Made by a program: the position numbers and the translations under genes. The notes under the pieces are model-generated. The model was not told the DNA's origin. It saw only the letters and a program-made list of their open reading frames with translations, and made no database searches. 64,000 bases of DNA from CAZSXU01 sp964610505 (GTDB lineage: Bacteria > Arandabacterota > Arandabacteria > JAGLYR01): the NCBI GenBank assembly GCA_964610505.1, contig CAZSXU010000017.1, forward strand, positions 25,854-89,853. The letters are read 5' to 3'. Below, in pieces: positions 18,391-27,441 of this stretch; within the stretch, counting starts at the first letter, position 1; every line of letters starts with the position of its first letter.

Positions 18391-18907
18391 CACCGAGTTC
18401 TAAGTTCTGGGTTCTCAGTTCTGAGTCAAACGTCGAGGGGCGAGGGTGGTTACCGAGCTGTGTGACCCTCACCCTGCTGTCGGTGCCCAGGCACCGACAG
18501 CCTTCCCTCTCCCAGAGGTAGAGGGAATCGCATCGCGTTGTCACCCCGTCGCCGTCACAAGCTTCCCGATTCCCCATTTCCGATTTCCCATTTCCGATTC
18601 CCTTAGGTTGGCGGGGAATGGGAAATAGTGAGTCGGAAATCGGAAATGGGGTGAAAATGATTTGCATCCACCCCGGCCGGCAGACCTGGGCCGGATTTAT
18701 GGCACAGGACTTCCGGCCACAGAGTTGATCTGCGTAATCTGCGGAATCTGCGGAAAGATTTGGGTTCCGAGTCTGTGCGAATCTGTGAAATGTGTGGCTG
18801 GTTTCTGATCCTGCTTCTCTCTGCGTAATCTCCGGATGAGGCTTTTCGGTTTTCGAATCTGTGGCTTGCCGTTGTCTTGCGACCCCACAAGCAGTCGGCT
18901 TCTCGCG
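18391..18907. repeat. Repeat-filled spacer: word arrays, hairpins and a GGCCGG-type element
   Basis: No gene visible. In order: TTCTAAGTTCTGGGTTCTC words (about 18398); a perfect 11-bp hairpin GCTGTCGGTGC/GCACCGACAGC (18476-18501); inverted CCATTTCCGATT word arrays (about 18575-18605 against 18614-18652) forming a large imperfect hairpin; a GGCCGG element (18664-18724); and one-sided ATCTGTG/ATCTGCG words to about 18870. Confidence 0.8.
18664..18724. repeat. GGCCGG hairpin element, copy a
   Basis: About 60 bases from GCATCCACCCCGGCC through CTGGGCCGG and GGCACAGGACTTCCGGCC. Copies b and c are at 62251 and 62505. Arms GGCCGG-[CG]-AG and CT-[TC]-CCGGCC can pair. Confidence 0.75.
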
Positions 18908-19582
18908 TTACCCCAGTTTCCCCTCCTGAGCGGCTTTCTTCAGCTTGTCGTTGGCGAAGACAGCGATCTCCACGCGCCGGTTCAGGCGGCGGCCCTCGTC
19001 CGTATCGTTGGAAGCGACAGGGTTCGTCTCACCAAGTCCAACCGTGGAAATCCTCGAGGCGGGGATGCCGAGGGACTTCTGGTAATCGGCCACCGCCTGT
19101 GCCCGACGGTCCGACAGCTTCTGGTTGTATTCAGCCGCACCCACGTTATCGGTATCCCCCTCGATGAGGATATTGGTGTCCGGATACTTCTGAAGGACTC
19201 TCACCAGACTCTCGATGTTTGACTTCGCCTCGGGCTGCAGCTCGGCCGAGTCGAATCCAAACAGAATCCCGGAGTCAAACGTGATCTTGATGCCTTCACC
19301 CACGCGTTCGATCTTTGCATTCTCAATATCACGTCTCATCTCTTCCGCCTGTTTGTCCATGTGGCGACCGATCATGGCTCCGGCCGTGCCGCCGATGGCC
19401 GCGCCGATGATGGCGCCTGCGGCGGAGTTTCCGAGCTGATGCCCGATCACGGTCCCGGCTGCGCCTCCCACCCCGGCGCCGATCGCACCGCCTTTGAGCG
19501 TACTGCTCAGCCCACACCCCATTGGAAGGGCAATCAAGATACAGAGTCCCGATACAACTGCGACGTTCCTGAATGCCTTCAT
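18908..19582 (-). CDS. OmpA-family lipoprotein (peptidoglycan-binding)
   Basis: 224 residues. Lipobox LPMGC at about 19-23, then two Gly-rich glycine-zipper segments (GGAIGAGVGGAAGTVIG and GAIIGAAIGGTAGAMIG, about 31-72), and a C-terminal OmpA domain (about 100-215) with the peptidoglycan-contact motif LSDRRAQAVADYQ and NRRVEI. It should tie the outer membrane to the cell wall. This YiaD-like layout (glycine zipper plus OmpA) is common in diderms. ATG 19582 has GGAGGT upstream; the longer frame reading is not protein-like. Confidence 0.92.
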   Translation of the reverse strand: MKAFRNVAVVSGLCILIALPMGCGLSSTLKGGAIGAGVGGAAGTVIGHQLGNSAAGAIIGAAIGGTAGAMIGRHMDKQAEEMRRDIENAKIERVGEGIKITFDSGILFGFDSAELQPEAKSNIESLVRVLQKYPDTNILIEGDTDNVGAAEYNQKLSDRRAQAVADYQKSLGIPASRISTVGLGETNPVASNDTDEGRRLNRRVEIAVFANDKLKKAAQEGKLG

Positions 19583-19845
19583 GGCTATACCTCCGCGTTG
19601 GAGTCGTCCGGACCATCCACCAGAAGCGGGATCGACGTTCCTCACTGAAAGTGACGGAAGCCCCATGTGCTGTCAACCAAAATGGGTTTCTCCCCCGTGT
19701 CTTCCCGCGGGGTCCGGTCCATGACCACCCGCCCGTGTCGAAGCGTTTGTCGAGAGGCACGAGGATGGGCCGACATCGTCCGGCCGACCCAGTGCTGCGA
19801 CTTGGCCGTCCTGTACCCCTGATTCACTTGGAGTTCTCTGCGGCC

Positions 19846-19874
19846 TTGACCGATACACTGGACAGAGGTATTCT
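19846..19874 (+). promoter_or_regulatory. Candidate promoter for tRNA-Ile
   Basis: TTGACC, 17 bases, TATTCT, about 115 bases before the mature tRNA 5' end. The rest of the 19583-19995 spacer shows no gene I can support. Confidence 0.4.
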
Positions 19875-19995
19875 TGGGGAGAGTGGCGGTAGGATCCGGT
19901 CTCTACACCACGTTTCTGATTCTCAACCCATGGCACGGGAGGAAGGAATGATAGCAGACCTGGACGGTATATCCGGCATAGGGTCCGTGTCCGGT

Positions 19996-20068
19996 CCTCC
20001 CGTAGCTCAGGGGTGAGAGCGCCTGCCTTATAAGCAGGAGGTCGCTGGTTCAATCCCAGCCGGGAGGA
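19996..20068 (+). tRNA. tRNA-Ile (anticodon UAU, codon AUA)
   Basis: A 73-base cloverleaf. Acceptor CCTCCCG/CGGGAGG; D arm GCTC/GAGC; anticodon stem CCTGC/GCAGG with loop CTTATAA giving anticodon TAT; TpsiC arm GCTGG-TTCAATC-CCAGC; discriminator A. CCA is not encoded. U34 as such reads AUA and lets a tRNA decode this codon without the lysidine-modified CAU species. Confidence 0.93.
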
Positions 20069-20101
20069 CCCCTCCTGCACGCGTGGCACCCAGAGAACCT
20101 T

Positions 20102-20206
20102 TCATCCGCAGACGACCCTCGACGCCACGGCCCCCGTGATGAAGAGAAACACTGCCATCGCGAGCCCCGCAATTCCGCCCACTACAACGACTCTGCGGAC
20201 ATTCAT
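20102..20206 (-). CDS. Possible 34-residue single-span membrane peptide
   Basis: MNVRRVVVVGG begins a short positively charged N-terminus followed by one hydrophobic span (about residues 6-30) and a short tail ending RVVCG. A strong GGAGGGC lies six bases before the ATG, which is the main support. It sits between tRNA-Ile and the CPBP protease gene on the same strand as the latter. No family is recognised, and chance is possible at this length. Confidence 0.4.
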   Translation of the reverse strand: MNVRRVVVVGGIAGLAMAVFLFITGAVASRVVCG

Positions 20207-20360
20207 GCTGCCCTCCTGCGGCCAGGGCATGGTGAACCAGCCGAACGAAGCACGCGAAGCACATGCACCGGAGAATCTGTTCTGCCATCGCCGCAAGCCG
20301 GGAACACCCGAGATCGGCACCGATGTACCATATGCTGATGACGTCCCGCGATCCGTTGGA

Positions 20361-21212
20361 CTAGCCGCTCACGCCGTACGCGGCAAAGATCTGCAGAATG
20401 ATGAGAGTGTCGGCGCCAGCGTGAAAGATGGCCGAACCGATCACGCTCTGGGTCCTCTGCATCAGGTACCCCCAGGCCACGGCCAGGCCCAGCAGGACCG
20501 CGAGAAAAGGGATCAGATCCGGAGTGTATTCTACCTGCATATGAGCCGCCGTGAAAGCGACGGCTGTAAGGAGGACCGCCGGCCAACGTCCGACAAGGGG
20601 CTCGAGTCGACCCAGGAAAAGCCCCCGGAACAGAATCTCTTCGAGGAAACCGTTGGCGAAGATGAACACGAGGATCCAGGGCAAGACCGCAAGCAGCAGT
20701 TGAAGAGACATGCCGCCACTCAGCGCCTGAAGCGTCGAGAGTACACACAGAACGACGAAAGCGGAGATACCGACAATCAACCCGGGTTTGAGTTTCCCCG
20801 CGCGCAGGAACAGGGTTTGCGGACCATCACCCCCGAGACGGGCGAGCAGCACGACGGCGGCGATGGTTAGAATGGCGCTGGACAGCTTGGCCATCGCAAG
20901 TCCGGGGGCGGACTCGAGCGTCAGTCCCAGGATTCGGTTTCCGATGTGGCTGAAGCGCCAGCTGACAAACAGGGCTACCGATGCGACGAAGAGCGCGTAG
21001 AAAACGGACCACCGAGAACCCGACCGGTCGCGGCTTCGAAGTCCAAGCGCCAGAAGGAGGAACGCCAGTGCCATTCCCAACCTGAGCGCCGTCTCCAATC
21101 CGTCGGGAATCGCCCCCGAGAAAGTCACACCAACGAGGTACACGGCCGAGCTGAGGGCGAGAAACAGGACGAAGTAGGCCGCGCGTTTTCCGGGCTGCGG
21201 TGTCGGATTCAT
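20361..21212 (-). CDS. CPBP family intramembrane metalloprotease
   Basis: 283 residues, eight or so membrane helices. The family motifs are present: EEILFRG at about 190-196 (motif 1), FTAAHMQ (motif 2) and FHAGAD near the C-terminus (motif 3). These glutamate/histidine residues form the intramembrane active site of the Rce1/CAAX-protease-like (CPBP) family. Bacterial members process or protect against peptides, often bacteriocins; no substrate gene is adjacent. ATG 21212 is favoured because GGAGG lies eight bases upstream; an ATG at 21227 would place that site inside the gene. Confidence 0.88.
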   Translation of the reverse strand: MNPTPQPGKRAAYFVLFLALSSAVYLVGVTFSGAIPDGLETALRLGMALAFLLLALGLRSRDRSGSRWSVFYALFVASVALFVSWRFSHIGNRILGLTLESAPGLAMAKLSSAILTIAAVVLLARLGGDGPQTLFLRAGKLKPGLIVGISAFVVLCVLSTLQALSGGMSLQLLLAVLPWILVFIFANGFLEEILFRGLFLGRLEPLVGRWPAVLLTAVAFTAAHMQVEYTPDLIPFLAVLLGLAVAWGYLMQRTQSVIGSAIFHAGADTLIILQIFAAYGVSG

Positions 21213-21259
21213 CTGCTGAACCTCCATCAGGGGCTGGGCAATATCCAGAGGATTCCGGG

Positions 21260-21751
21260 CTAGCGAAAGTAGAAGCGAGCGCCGATCGCGCCGTTGATAT
21301 CGAACTCCGTATCCGGGAACACGTCGAGGATGGGCACGACTTCGACGAATAGATCCACAGGGGCCCCGGCAAAGAGATACGAGATACCCAGTGGGATTCG
21401 CACACCCAGAAGATGCTCATCGTCGTTTCGCCCTTTGCCTTCGTTTCCCTCCTTGAACTTGATCCGCCCTCCAATCCCGGTGAACAGAGACAGCTGGCTT
21501 TGGTTCACAGCCGGAGGCAGCACTCCGACAAGGTGAACGAGATAATCCGAGTGAAATTGAAACGATTGATTCTCTGAGAATGACCAGGCCCCTGCAGCAT
21601 CGATAGCGTGCTTTCCGCCAAGCCAGCTCTTGATGCTGATCCCCGTCGGTTCGCCGACGATGATTCCCAAACCGAACCCCTCCTGCGCATATACGGCCGA
21701 GGTCGTGGCCAACACGGTCAGGATCAGAACCGCCACTCCCACGCTCTTCAT
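21260..21751 (-). CDS. Small outer-membrane beta-barrel protein
   Basis: 163 residues. A signal peptide (to about 22, ending VYAQ) is followed by alternating amphipathic strands; FGLGIIVGEPTGISIKSWL opens a pattern seen in small OMP barrels such as the Borrelia BAPKO_0422/DUF3996 type, and the protein ends GARFYFR, close to an aromatic C-terminal barrel signal. It probably forms an eight-stranded barrel of unknown function. GGAGAGGAC lies upstream of the ATG. The gene is followed by the CPBP gene in the same direction, 47 bases on. Confidence 0.72.
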   Translation of the reverse strand: MKSVGVAVLILTVLATTSAVYAQEGFGLGIIVGEPTGISIKSWLGGKHAIDAAGAWSFSENQSFQFHSDYLVHLVGVLPPAVNQSQLSLFTGIGGRIKFKEGNEGKGRNDDEHLLGVRIPLGISYLFAGAPVDLFVEVVPILDVFPDTEFDINGAIGARFYFR

Positions 21752-21953
21752 TTCGACGTCCTCTCCGCTGGGATCACCAGATCAACCGACAGCGATGTGC
21801 AAGATTCGGAATGCCTGGAATGTAGCACAACCACCCTCGGCTGTGAACAAAGAGGATCCGAAATTATCGCGAACGTGTCAAGCGCACAGGATGGCCCGGG
21901 GGGGTTCTCCTTTCGTTCCCGATCGAGAACTCTGCGTTGTGTCCCCGGCTCCC

Positions 21954-23099
21954 TCAGATTCCCAGGTACGGGTTTCGCACGTACTCGCGGCTGAACTCCC
22001 GCAGGCCGCTCAGGTAGTCGTAGGTGATGTGCGCGGGCTGGAGAGCGAGTTCCCCGCTGGTATGGCGGTCGTCGCAATCGTCCCAGCTCCACGGAGGCTT
22101 GGCCGAGCCGGCCTCGAATCCCTTGCCCTTGGATTTGTGGGCGACGAAGCAGTCCTGTCCTCTGTCGTCCACCAGGAACACCCGGCGATTGTCTCTGTTC
22201 TTCCACAGCCCCCCAGCATCCTTCGGGGCGAAGATGTCGATGAGTCCGTAGCGGCAGACGTCCGACTTGACGTCCTGCCCGGGCCCCCGGAGTGAATCCC
22301 TGTGGAAGAGCCGAACCGAGGGTTTCTTGTTGTTCTCGGAGAAAGTCGGCTCCTCCGCCGCTCCCGGGTTCGGCGACGGACAGTACCGGACAATCCTGGA
22401 TCCACCACTCCAGTGATCCTTGTCTCCCCTCACCCCATGGCCCTTGGCCTGCACGAACAGCTTCGGCCGCATGGTCTCCTTGGCGTTCTCATCGATGTGC
22501 CAGATGGCCCACAGCTTGCCGTCGAGATTCTCGCGGTTCACGCGCGAGCCCCGGTACCGGTTCTCCGTCGGCTTGGAAAAAACGGGCACCTCTTTCCCCT
22601 TCAAGTCCTTCAGATGCCAGTTCGCGTACGAATAGAACCACCAGTGGCTGATCGTGATCATGGCGTCCGCGCGCAGATCCTCGAGGCGGTCGCGCTTTCC
22701 GACCACGACGAGCGCTCCCTCCATGTCGTGTTCGTGCTCGGTCCCGGATCTCCACCGCGGACCTTTCGGCGTCCACGGCGTCTGCGCACGTTCCCAGTCC
22801 TGCGGGTGGTAGATGGCATAGAGTACGAAGTAGTGGGTGTGGGTCTCCGCGACGGAGTAGTACACGTAGGGGAGAAGACGGTGCGTGAACTTCGGAGACG
22901 GACTCTTGGTGATCTTCTTCCACTCCTTCTCGGTGGTCACCGGAGCGTTTACCGCAGGCCAGTTCCCCGTCATGGACTTCATGTTCCCGGGGTCGGTGAA
23001 ATCCACTCTCGTGATGAAATCTCCCCTTGGGTTGTCGTTGTTCACCTTCTGACAGATCACCGGAGCACACTGATACGCGATTTCTGCAGGCTTCGGCAT
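21954..23099 (-). CDS. Conserved hypothetical protein (NLP/Vps62-like motif?)
   Basis: 381 residues, no clear signal peptide. A central region has YSVAETHTHYFVLYAIYHP followed about 40 residues on by EHEHDMEGALVVV. This recalls the GHRHDWE heptad and neighbouring strands of necrosis-inducing NLP proteins and of Vps62-like proteins, but the match is motif-level only. The C-terminal third is basic and Trp-rich. ATG 23099 is chosen because GAGGAGGGC lies upstream. Neighbours give no role. Confidence 0.65.
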   Translation of the reverse strand: MPKPAEIAYQCAPVICQKVNNDNPRGDFITRVDFTDPGNMKSMTGNWPAVNAPVTTEKEWKKITKSPSPKFTHRLLPYVYYSVAETHTHYFVLYAIYHPQDWERAQTPWTPKGPRWRSGTEHEHDMEGALVVVGKRDRLEDLRADAMITISHWWFYSYANWHLKDLKGKEVPVFSKPTENRYRGSRVNRENLDGKLWAIWHIDENAKETMRPKLFVQAKGHGVRGDKDHWSGGSRIVRYCPSPNPGAAEEPTFSENNKKPSVRLFHRDSLRGPGQDVKSDVCRYGLIDIFAPKDAGGLWKNRDNRRVFLVDDRGQDCFVAHKSKGKGFEAGSAKPPWSWDDCDDRHTSGELALQPAHITYDYLSGLREFSREYVRNPYLGI

Positions 23100-23315
23100 G
23101 GTACTGCCCTCCTCTTCGGTCGGAGAATCCACCCGGGTGGAGCCGGGATTCGAGTCTGTTCCGAGCAACCGGGTCTGGAATTATGCCGAAAGTGTTAAAC
23201 GCGTATTGTGTCCCGGGAAATCATCTTCTCTGCTCTTGGCAACTGAGCGATGAGGACATGACGTAGGTTTCAGATCTTCTCCAGGCAAGGGGCTTGGAGT
23301 TGTGTTTCCGGACCC

Positions 23316-24065
23316 TCACACGCCACCTAGAAGCCTCTGCCACTCGATTCCCTTTTTCCTGGCTTTGTAGCTATACGACCTCTTCTGTCCATAGTAGATC
23401 CGTTGGATGGAATGATGAACCTGATGCAGCAGTTCAATGTGGGATTTGCTCATCGCAAGGAACCCCTCAGGCTCAAGAACGATGGGAACTCGCCTTGTCT
23501 TGCTCAAATCAAACTCCCGAAAGGCGGGTTCGATGATCGGACCTTTGCCAGCAACAGTAATACCTTGCCTGTACGAGTCATTGAAGAGGCCGTTGTTGTG
23601 CATCCATAGGTTTCTGATACGCCTTGCGTGATCTACATCCAGGCATAGTCGTGGGATTCTTGCGATCATTCCTCGCTTGCCATAGGTTGATTGCAGTGCC
23701 ACTCCAAACGCCCATTCGAGTTTTGTCTTGTAATGGTCATTCCTCAGTCGCGTGATCTTGTTCATCTTTCGAAGGCAATTCACGAAGCTGGTAATCGCAC
23801 CTTCGAATACTCCGATCTGGGAGATCAGCGATACGCGCGCATGGTACGAGTCAAAAAAGGCACGCATAACTTGGATCAGGCTGGAGGGGTCGTACTTGCG
23901 GATCCACTCGTGAGTCAGGGGCAGATTCTCAGGTAAGTGTGAGAGTATCTCAGCTTCCCTCGCAGACTTCCTGCTTGCAATGCCGTACAGGAAGTAGCCG
24001 ACTATGCCTTGCATACCGTCATCGGCGATCTCAAATGCCCTTCTTACCTCTGGATCTCTTGGCAT
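23316..24065 (-). CDS. Hypothetical helical protein with an R-x4-H motif, in a lower-GC block
   Basis: About 249 residues, almost all helical by composition. It contains RNLWMHNNGLF, an R-x4-H arrangement like that in HEPN nucleases, but no other HEPN feature can be confirmed. Codon use is visibly less GC-rich than in the genes to the left. The start is uncertain: ATG 24065 and TTG 24077 are both possible and neither has a good ribosome site. It lies after the radical SAM gene on the same strand. Together they look like an accessory pair. Confidence 0.55.
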   Translation of the reverse strand: MPRDPEVRRAFEIADDGMQGIVGYFLYGIASRKSAREAEILSHLPENLPLTHEWIRKYDPSSLIQVMRAFFDSYHARVSLISQIGVFEGAITSFVNCLRKMNKITRLRNDHYKTKLEWAFGVALQSTYGKRGMIARIPRLCLDVDHARRIRNLWMHNNGLFNDSYRQGITVAGKGPIIEPAFREFDLSKTRRVPIVLEPEGFLAMSKSHIELLHQVHHSIQRIYYGQKRSYSYKARKKGIEWQRLLGGV

Positions 24066-24213
24066 GGCATCAACCAACAGCCATCAACGGTCGTTTGCAG
24101 TGGGAGGAAGCCGGTTCTAGGAGAACACTGATCGAATCCGTGAGCCTTAGGACATAGCGCCGATTCCACAGCTGCTCTCCTACCTGAAATCCAGTACGGC
24201 CCATCCAGGCTCC

Positions 24214-25050
24214 TCAAACATCCAACCCATGCATCACCGGCCGAGACAGGCCGAGTCTTTTCTTGATGCTGTCCTTCCACCGGATCTGTCGATCGCTCCT
24301 GTACTTCAAGTAGAGATTCTCAATGCGACTTGAATCCTGAAACTCCAGCAGTTCCTCGGCTTTGGTATTGGCATCGGGATCGTCGGGACAGTTCATCGCT
24401 ATGATCTGCCTGAGCCGATTGGCTTGGCCTATCCAGATGGAGTCGGTGACGTAGGGGCGGACATCAGAAATGACCTTCTCGATCCTGTCATCCAGCATCG
24501 GCTCGCAGGAAACGCTCGTCTGAAAACCCCGTTCCGCGGCATGCTTGAGCGCAGCAAGCCTTTGGCGGTATCGCGGAGCATTCGGTTCCCAGAATCTCAG
24601 GACGGTGTCACTCGCTGAGCCAATCGTGATTCGAAACGTGACCGAAGACCGGTATGGATGGAGTTCTCTGCACAAGGGCTTGACGACCGCAAGCGAAGGC
24701 TTAGTCACGATGAGGACATCGTTTCCTCGGTTTACAACATTGCGAAGAACACTTAGGCAAGCATCGAGGTTGTCTTCGGTGATGTCGTGGGAGCTCGGGA
24801 ACATGATTCTCCCGGCACGCTTGCGGTAGGACTTGTCCAGAGCCTTCACTCGGAGGCGAGGGTGGCTCCAGTCAGTCGGCGTGGAGCGCTTGAATCTGAT
24901 TGCCAGCGCTTTGGCATAGCAGTACCGGCAATCGTGGTAGCAGCCGTCCTGGATATTCAACGTGTGGCGGGCCCACTCCTGGGTGCCGTGCGCATACGTG
25001 TCACCAGCAGGGTTATGCATGCTTTTCAAGTCTATCGGGAAAGGTCGCAT
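24214..25050 (-). CDS. Radical SAM protein related to SplB-like enzymes
   Basis: 278 residues. The cluster motif C-x3-C-x2-C is clear in GCYHDCRYCYAKAL (about 37-50), preceded by the short N-terminus THLN-like ARHTLNIQDG. Later strands include VLIVTKPS and VTFRITIGSASDTVLRFWEPNAP, typical of the SplB/photolyase-like branch. The [4Fe-4S] cluster cleaves SAM to a 5'-deoxyadenosyl radical; the substrate is unknown. Base composition is lower in GC than the surroundings. The next gene on this strand is the R-x4-H protein, 148 bases away. Confidence 0.82.
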   Translation of the reverse strand: MRPFPIDLKSMHNPAGDTYAHGTQEWARHTLNIQDGCYHDCRYCYAKALAIRFKRSTPTDWSHPRLRVKALDKSYRKRAGRIMFPSSHDITEDNLDACLSVLRNVVNRGNDVLIVTKPSLAVVKPLCRELHPYRSSVTFRITIGSASDTVLRFWEPNAPRYRQRLAALKHAAERGFQTSVSCEPMLDDRIEKVISDVRPYVTDSIWIGQANRLRQIIAMNCPDDPDANTKAEELLEFQDSSRIENLYLKYRSDRQIRWKDSIKKRLGLSRPVMHGLDV

Positions 25051-25202
25051 GCCGCAGATCTCTCCATACCCCCGACAGGAGCTGCTTCAAGGATCCCCCC
25101 CGCCATTCGTGGCAAGAGAATCCGCCCGTCGCCGCACCGAGAAGCGGTCTGGGTGCCAACCAAACCAACAGTGTATCCCGTCCCCGTCCCGCAATACGTG
25201 CC

Positions 25203-27410
25203 TCACTTGAGCAGAAGCATCTTCTTCGTCTGAGAGAAGTGACCCGCTTCGAAATGGCAGAAATAGACTCCCGTCGGAGCGATTCGCCCCCGATCGTCCC
25301 TACCATCCCAGCTGACAGAGTAGCAGCCCGGAGTGCCGGCAGCATTCACAAGCGTTCGTACCCGCCTGCCTCTCGCATCATAGATGTCAATGCGAACGTG
25401 GCCGCAGGCCTCTGGGAGTTTATAGGGTATCACAGTCGAGGGATTAAAGGGATTTGGGAAGTTCGTCCCAAGAGCAAAACTCTCCGGCAGATGACTCTCC
25501 ATCGTTTGCACGGTCAGGTAGCCGTGCGGTGTCGCGTTGTAAGGGTTGGAGGGATCCGTGTCGTTTCCGAATTGGTCGTACGCCACAACCCTGGTGTAGT
25601 ACAGAACACCGTTTTCCAGGCCTGTCAAGGTCGTTGCGGTAGTATCGCCGAGATCAATAACCTCAGCCCAGACGTTCTGTGAGTCAGACGAGTAATAGAG
25701 TCTGTAGCCGGAAGCCAGGTCCACCCCCTCCCACCACAAATGAATACACTCATACCCAGGCTCACCGCGAAAGTTGATCGGAGGCGGCATGGGCATTGCA
25801 CTCACCTCTATGGAGGAACCTGTCTGACCCGAGATATTCTCGCCGATTGCTTTGAAGATGTAGACTGTCCTGTTGTCAAGGTCGGGTCTGTCGAGACACT
25901 TCTCCGCGTGGTGGAGCGTGTCCGTCCACGAGCCGCCCTCGGGCTTCCAGGAAACCCGATAGTAGGAAGCATACTCGGATCCCTCTTCCAAGCAGAGATG
26001 CACATAGCCGTGCCCGATTCTGTCAACCGCCAGCGTCGGAGTCGGGCTGGGCATAGGGGGATTCTCCACACCGCTTGTTGGAGCTGCAAAGGCAGGACCC
26101 CACCAGTCATGTCCTTCTGTATCCTCGATCTTGTAGAAATAGGTCGTGCTGTAGGCCGTGCTCGTGTCCACAAGGCTGTAGTCTTGCTGCTCCGGGTCGA
26201 ATGGAACATAGCCCAAAGGTGGGTCGCAATCGTAGCACTGTCCGCCGTTGGGGCTTCTGTAGATGTAGAAGCCCTCCCCCTCTTCGAAATCGCTAGCTTT
26301 CCACGATAGGGTAACTTGGTGCTCGCCACCAGTGGCAACGATGTTCCAGATGTCCCGCGTAATGCTCACAGGCGTGCATCGGGAACTATCCAGCCACTCT
26401 GACAGTCCGCCAAAGAAGGGCCCGGATTGTCCATTCTCCACATACGCCTGGACGGCGAAATGCCACGTGTCGTAAGCCCCACAGATCATATCATCGTAGG
26501 ACACAGTACACTGTGTCTCCGCGACTTCGCAGATCGGAGCGGGATAGACTCCATAACATGTGTACCCAGGGACGGGATAGTAGTACAGGACATAGCCGTC
26601 TGCCCCTTCAACCGGCAGCCAGCTGAATCGGTAGAGATCAAATGTTTCATCGTCTTCGCAGGCCAACCCCTCGGGGCAACTTACGCCATCGCAGTACTCC
26701 AGGAAAGCATTCCGAAGGCCGTTGGCCTCCTCCTGCCGGTGCGAATCTTCCTCGAGAAGCTCAGCCTCGTCGGCCTCCGTGATGAAGGAGGCTTCAGTCA
26801 ATGTCGCTGGCATCCGCGCCCGCCTTAGGAGGAGGAAATTGCTTGGAAAGGCCCCTCGCATGTCATATCCGAACTTCTCCCAAATGCTCACCAAGGCCTG
26901 CTCCGCGAGATTCTGACTCCACCCAGAAACACCGGGGTAGTATTGGTAGTCATACCAGAAGGTTTCCGTCCCCTGAGCAGTCCCTGTTGAATCCGCATTA
27001 TGATGAACCGAAATCAACAGATCCACATTCTCGTCTTCGTTCGCTATCCGGGCTCGATCCTCAATTGACAGACTATCGGTGAGGCTGGTTCTCGTTAGCC
27101 GGGCATAGGTGTAGATGTATGACAGCTGGCTGTACAACCTCTCTGCCACGTCCTGGTTGACCCAATCTTCAGTGAGATCGTTGGGGCCATGAGATCCATA
27201 GGCTTGGCAGCCGGGGGGTCCAGTCGGGGGAATATACTGGCAGGCATTCGGTCCGCCATGACCCGGATCTATGCACACGCCAGGATAGAAGTCTTCCGCG
27301 TTCTGACTGCCAAGAGCATCACCGAGTCCCACCGGTGGGCATGCAATTCCAAGAAGTACCCCCAAGACCAGGGCAGGTGTGAATACCACTTGCGACCTTG
27401 ACTGGACCAC
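25203..27410 (-). CDS. Secreted N-acetylmuramoyl-L-alanine amidase with fibronectin-like and FlgD-type domains
   Basis: 735 residues. Signal peptide to about 31; Amidase_3 domain (about 43-240) with the zinc residues in CIDPGHGG (His), DLTEDWVN (Glu) and SVHHNAD (His) and the catalytic Glu in TLTEASFITE. Three or more fibronectin-III-like domains follow (about 250-640), then a FlgD-like Ig domain with FPNPFNPSTVIPYKL, YDARGRRV and final KMLLLK. The enzyme cuts the amide bond between muramic acid and the stem peptide. A FlgD tail on an amidase suggests a surface-held or secreted wall hydrolase rather than a division amidase. It follows the propeller gene by 31 bases. Confidence 0.92.
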   Translation of the reverse strand: MVQSRSQVVFTPALVLGVLLGIACPPVGLGDALGSQNAEDFYPGVCIDPGHGGPNACQYIPPTGPPGCQAYGSHGPNDLTEDWVNQDVAERLYSQLSYIYTYARLTRTSLTDSLSIEDRARIANEDENVDLLISVHHNADSTGTAQGTETFWYDYQYYPGVSGWSQNLAEQALVSIWEKFGYDMRGAFPSNFLLLRRARMPATLTEASFITEADEAELLEEDSHRQEEANGLRNAFLEYCDGVSCPEGLACEDDETFDLYRFSWLPVEGADGYVLYYYPVPGYTCYGVYPAPICEVAETQCTVSYDDMICGAYDTWHFAVQAYVENGQSGPFFGGLSEWLDSSRCTPVSITRDIWNIVATGGEHQVTLSWKASDFEEGEGFYIYRSPNGGQCYDCDPPLGYVPFDPEQQDYSLVDTSTAYSTTYFYKIEDTEGHDWWGPAFAAPTSGVENPPMPSPTPTLAVDRIGHGYVHLCLEEGSEYASYYRVSWKPEGGSWTDTLHHAEKCLDRPDLDNRTVYIFKAIGENISGQTGSSIEVSAMPMPPPINFRGEPGYECIHLWWEGVDLASGYRLYYSSDSQNVWAEVIDLGDTTATTLTGLENGVLYYTRVVAYDQFGNDTDPSNPYNATPHGYLTVQTMESHLPESFALGTNFPNPFNPSTVIPYKLPEACGHVRIDIYDARGRRVRTLVNAAGTPGCYSVSWDGRDDRGRIAPTGVYFCHFEAGHFSQTKKMLLLK

Positions 27411-27441
27411 GATTCTCTCCTCCGGGATCTCGAAACTCTGA

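Noticed and set aside
18476..18501. The 11-bp hairpin after the ferredoxin gene as a rho-independent terminator
   Set aside because: No T-run follows on either strand, and the hairpin is embedded in word repeats.
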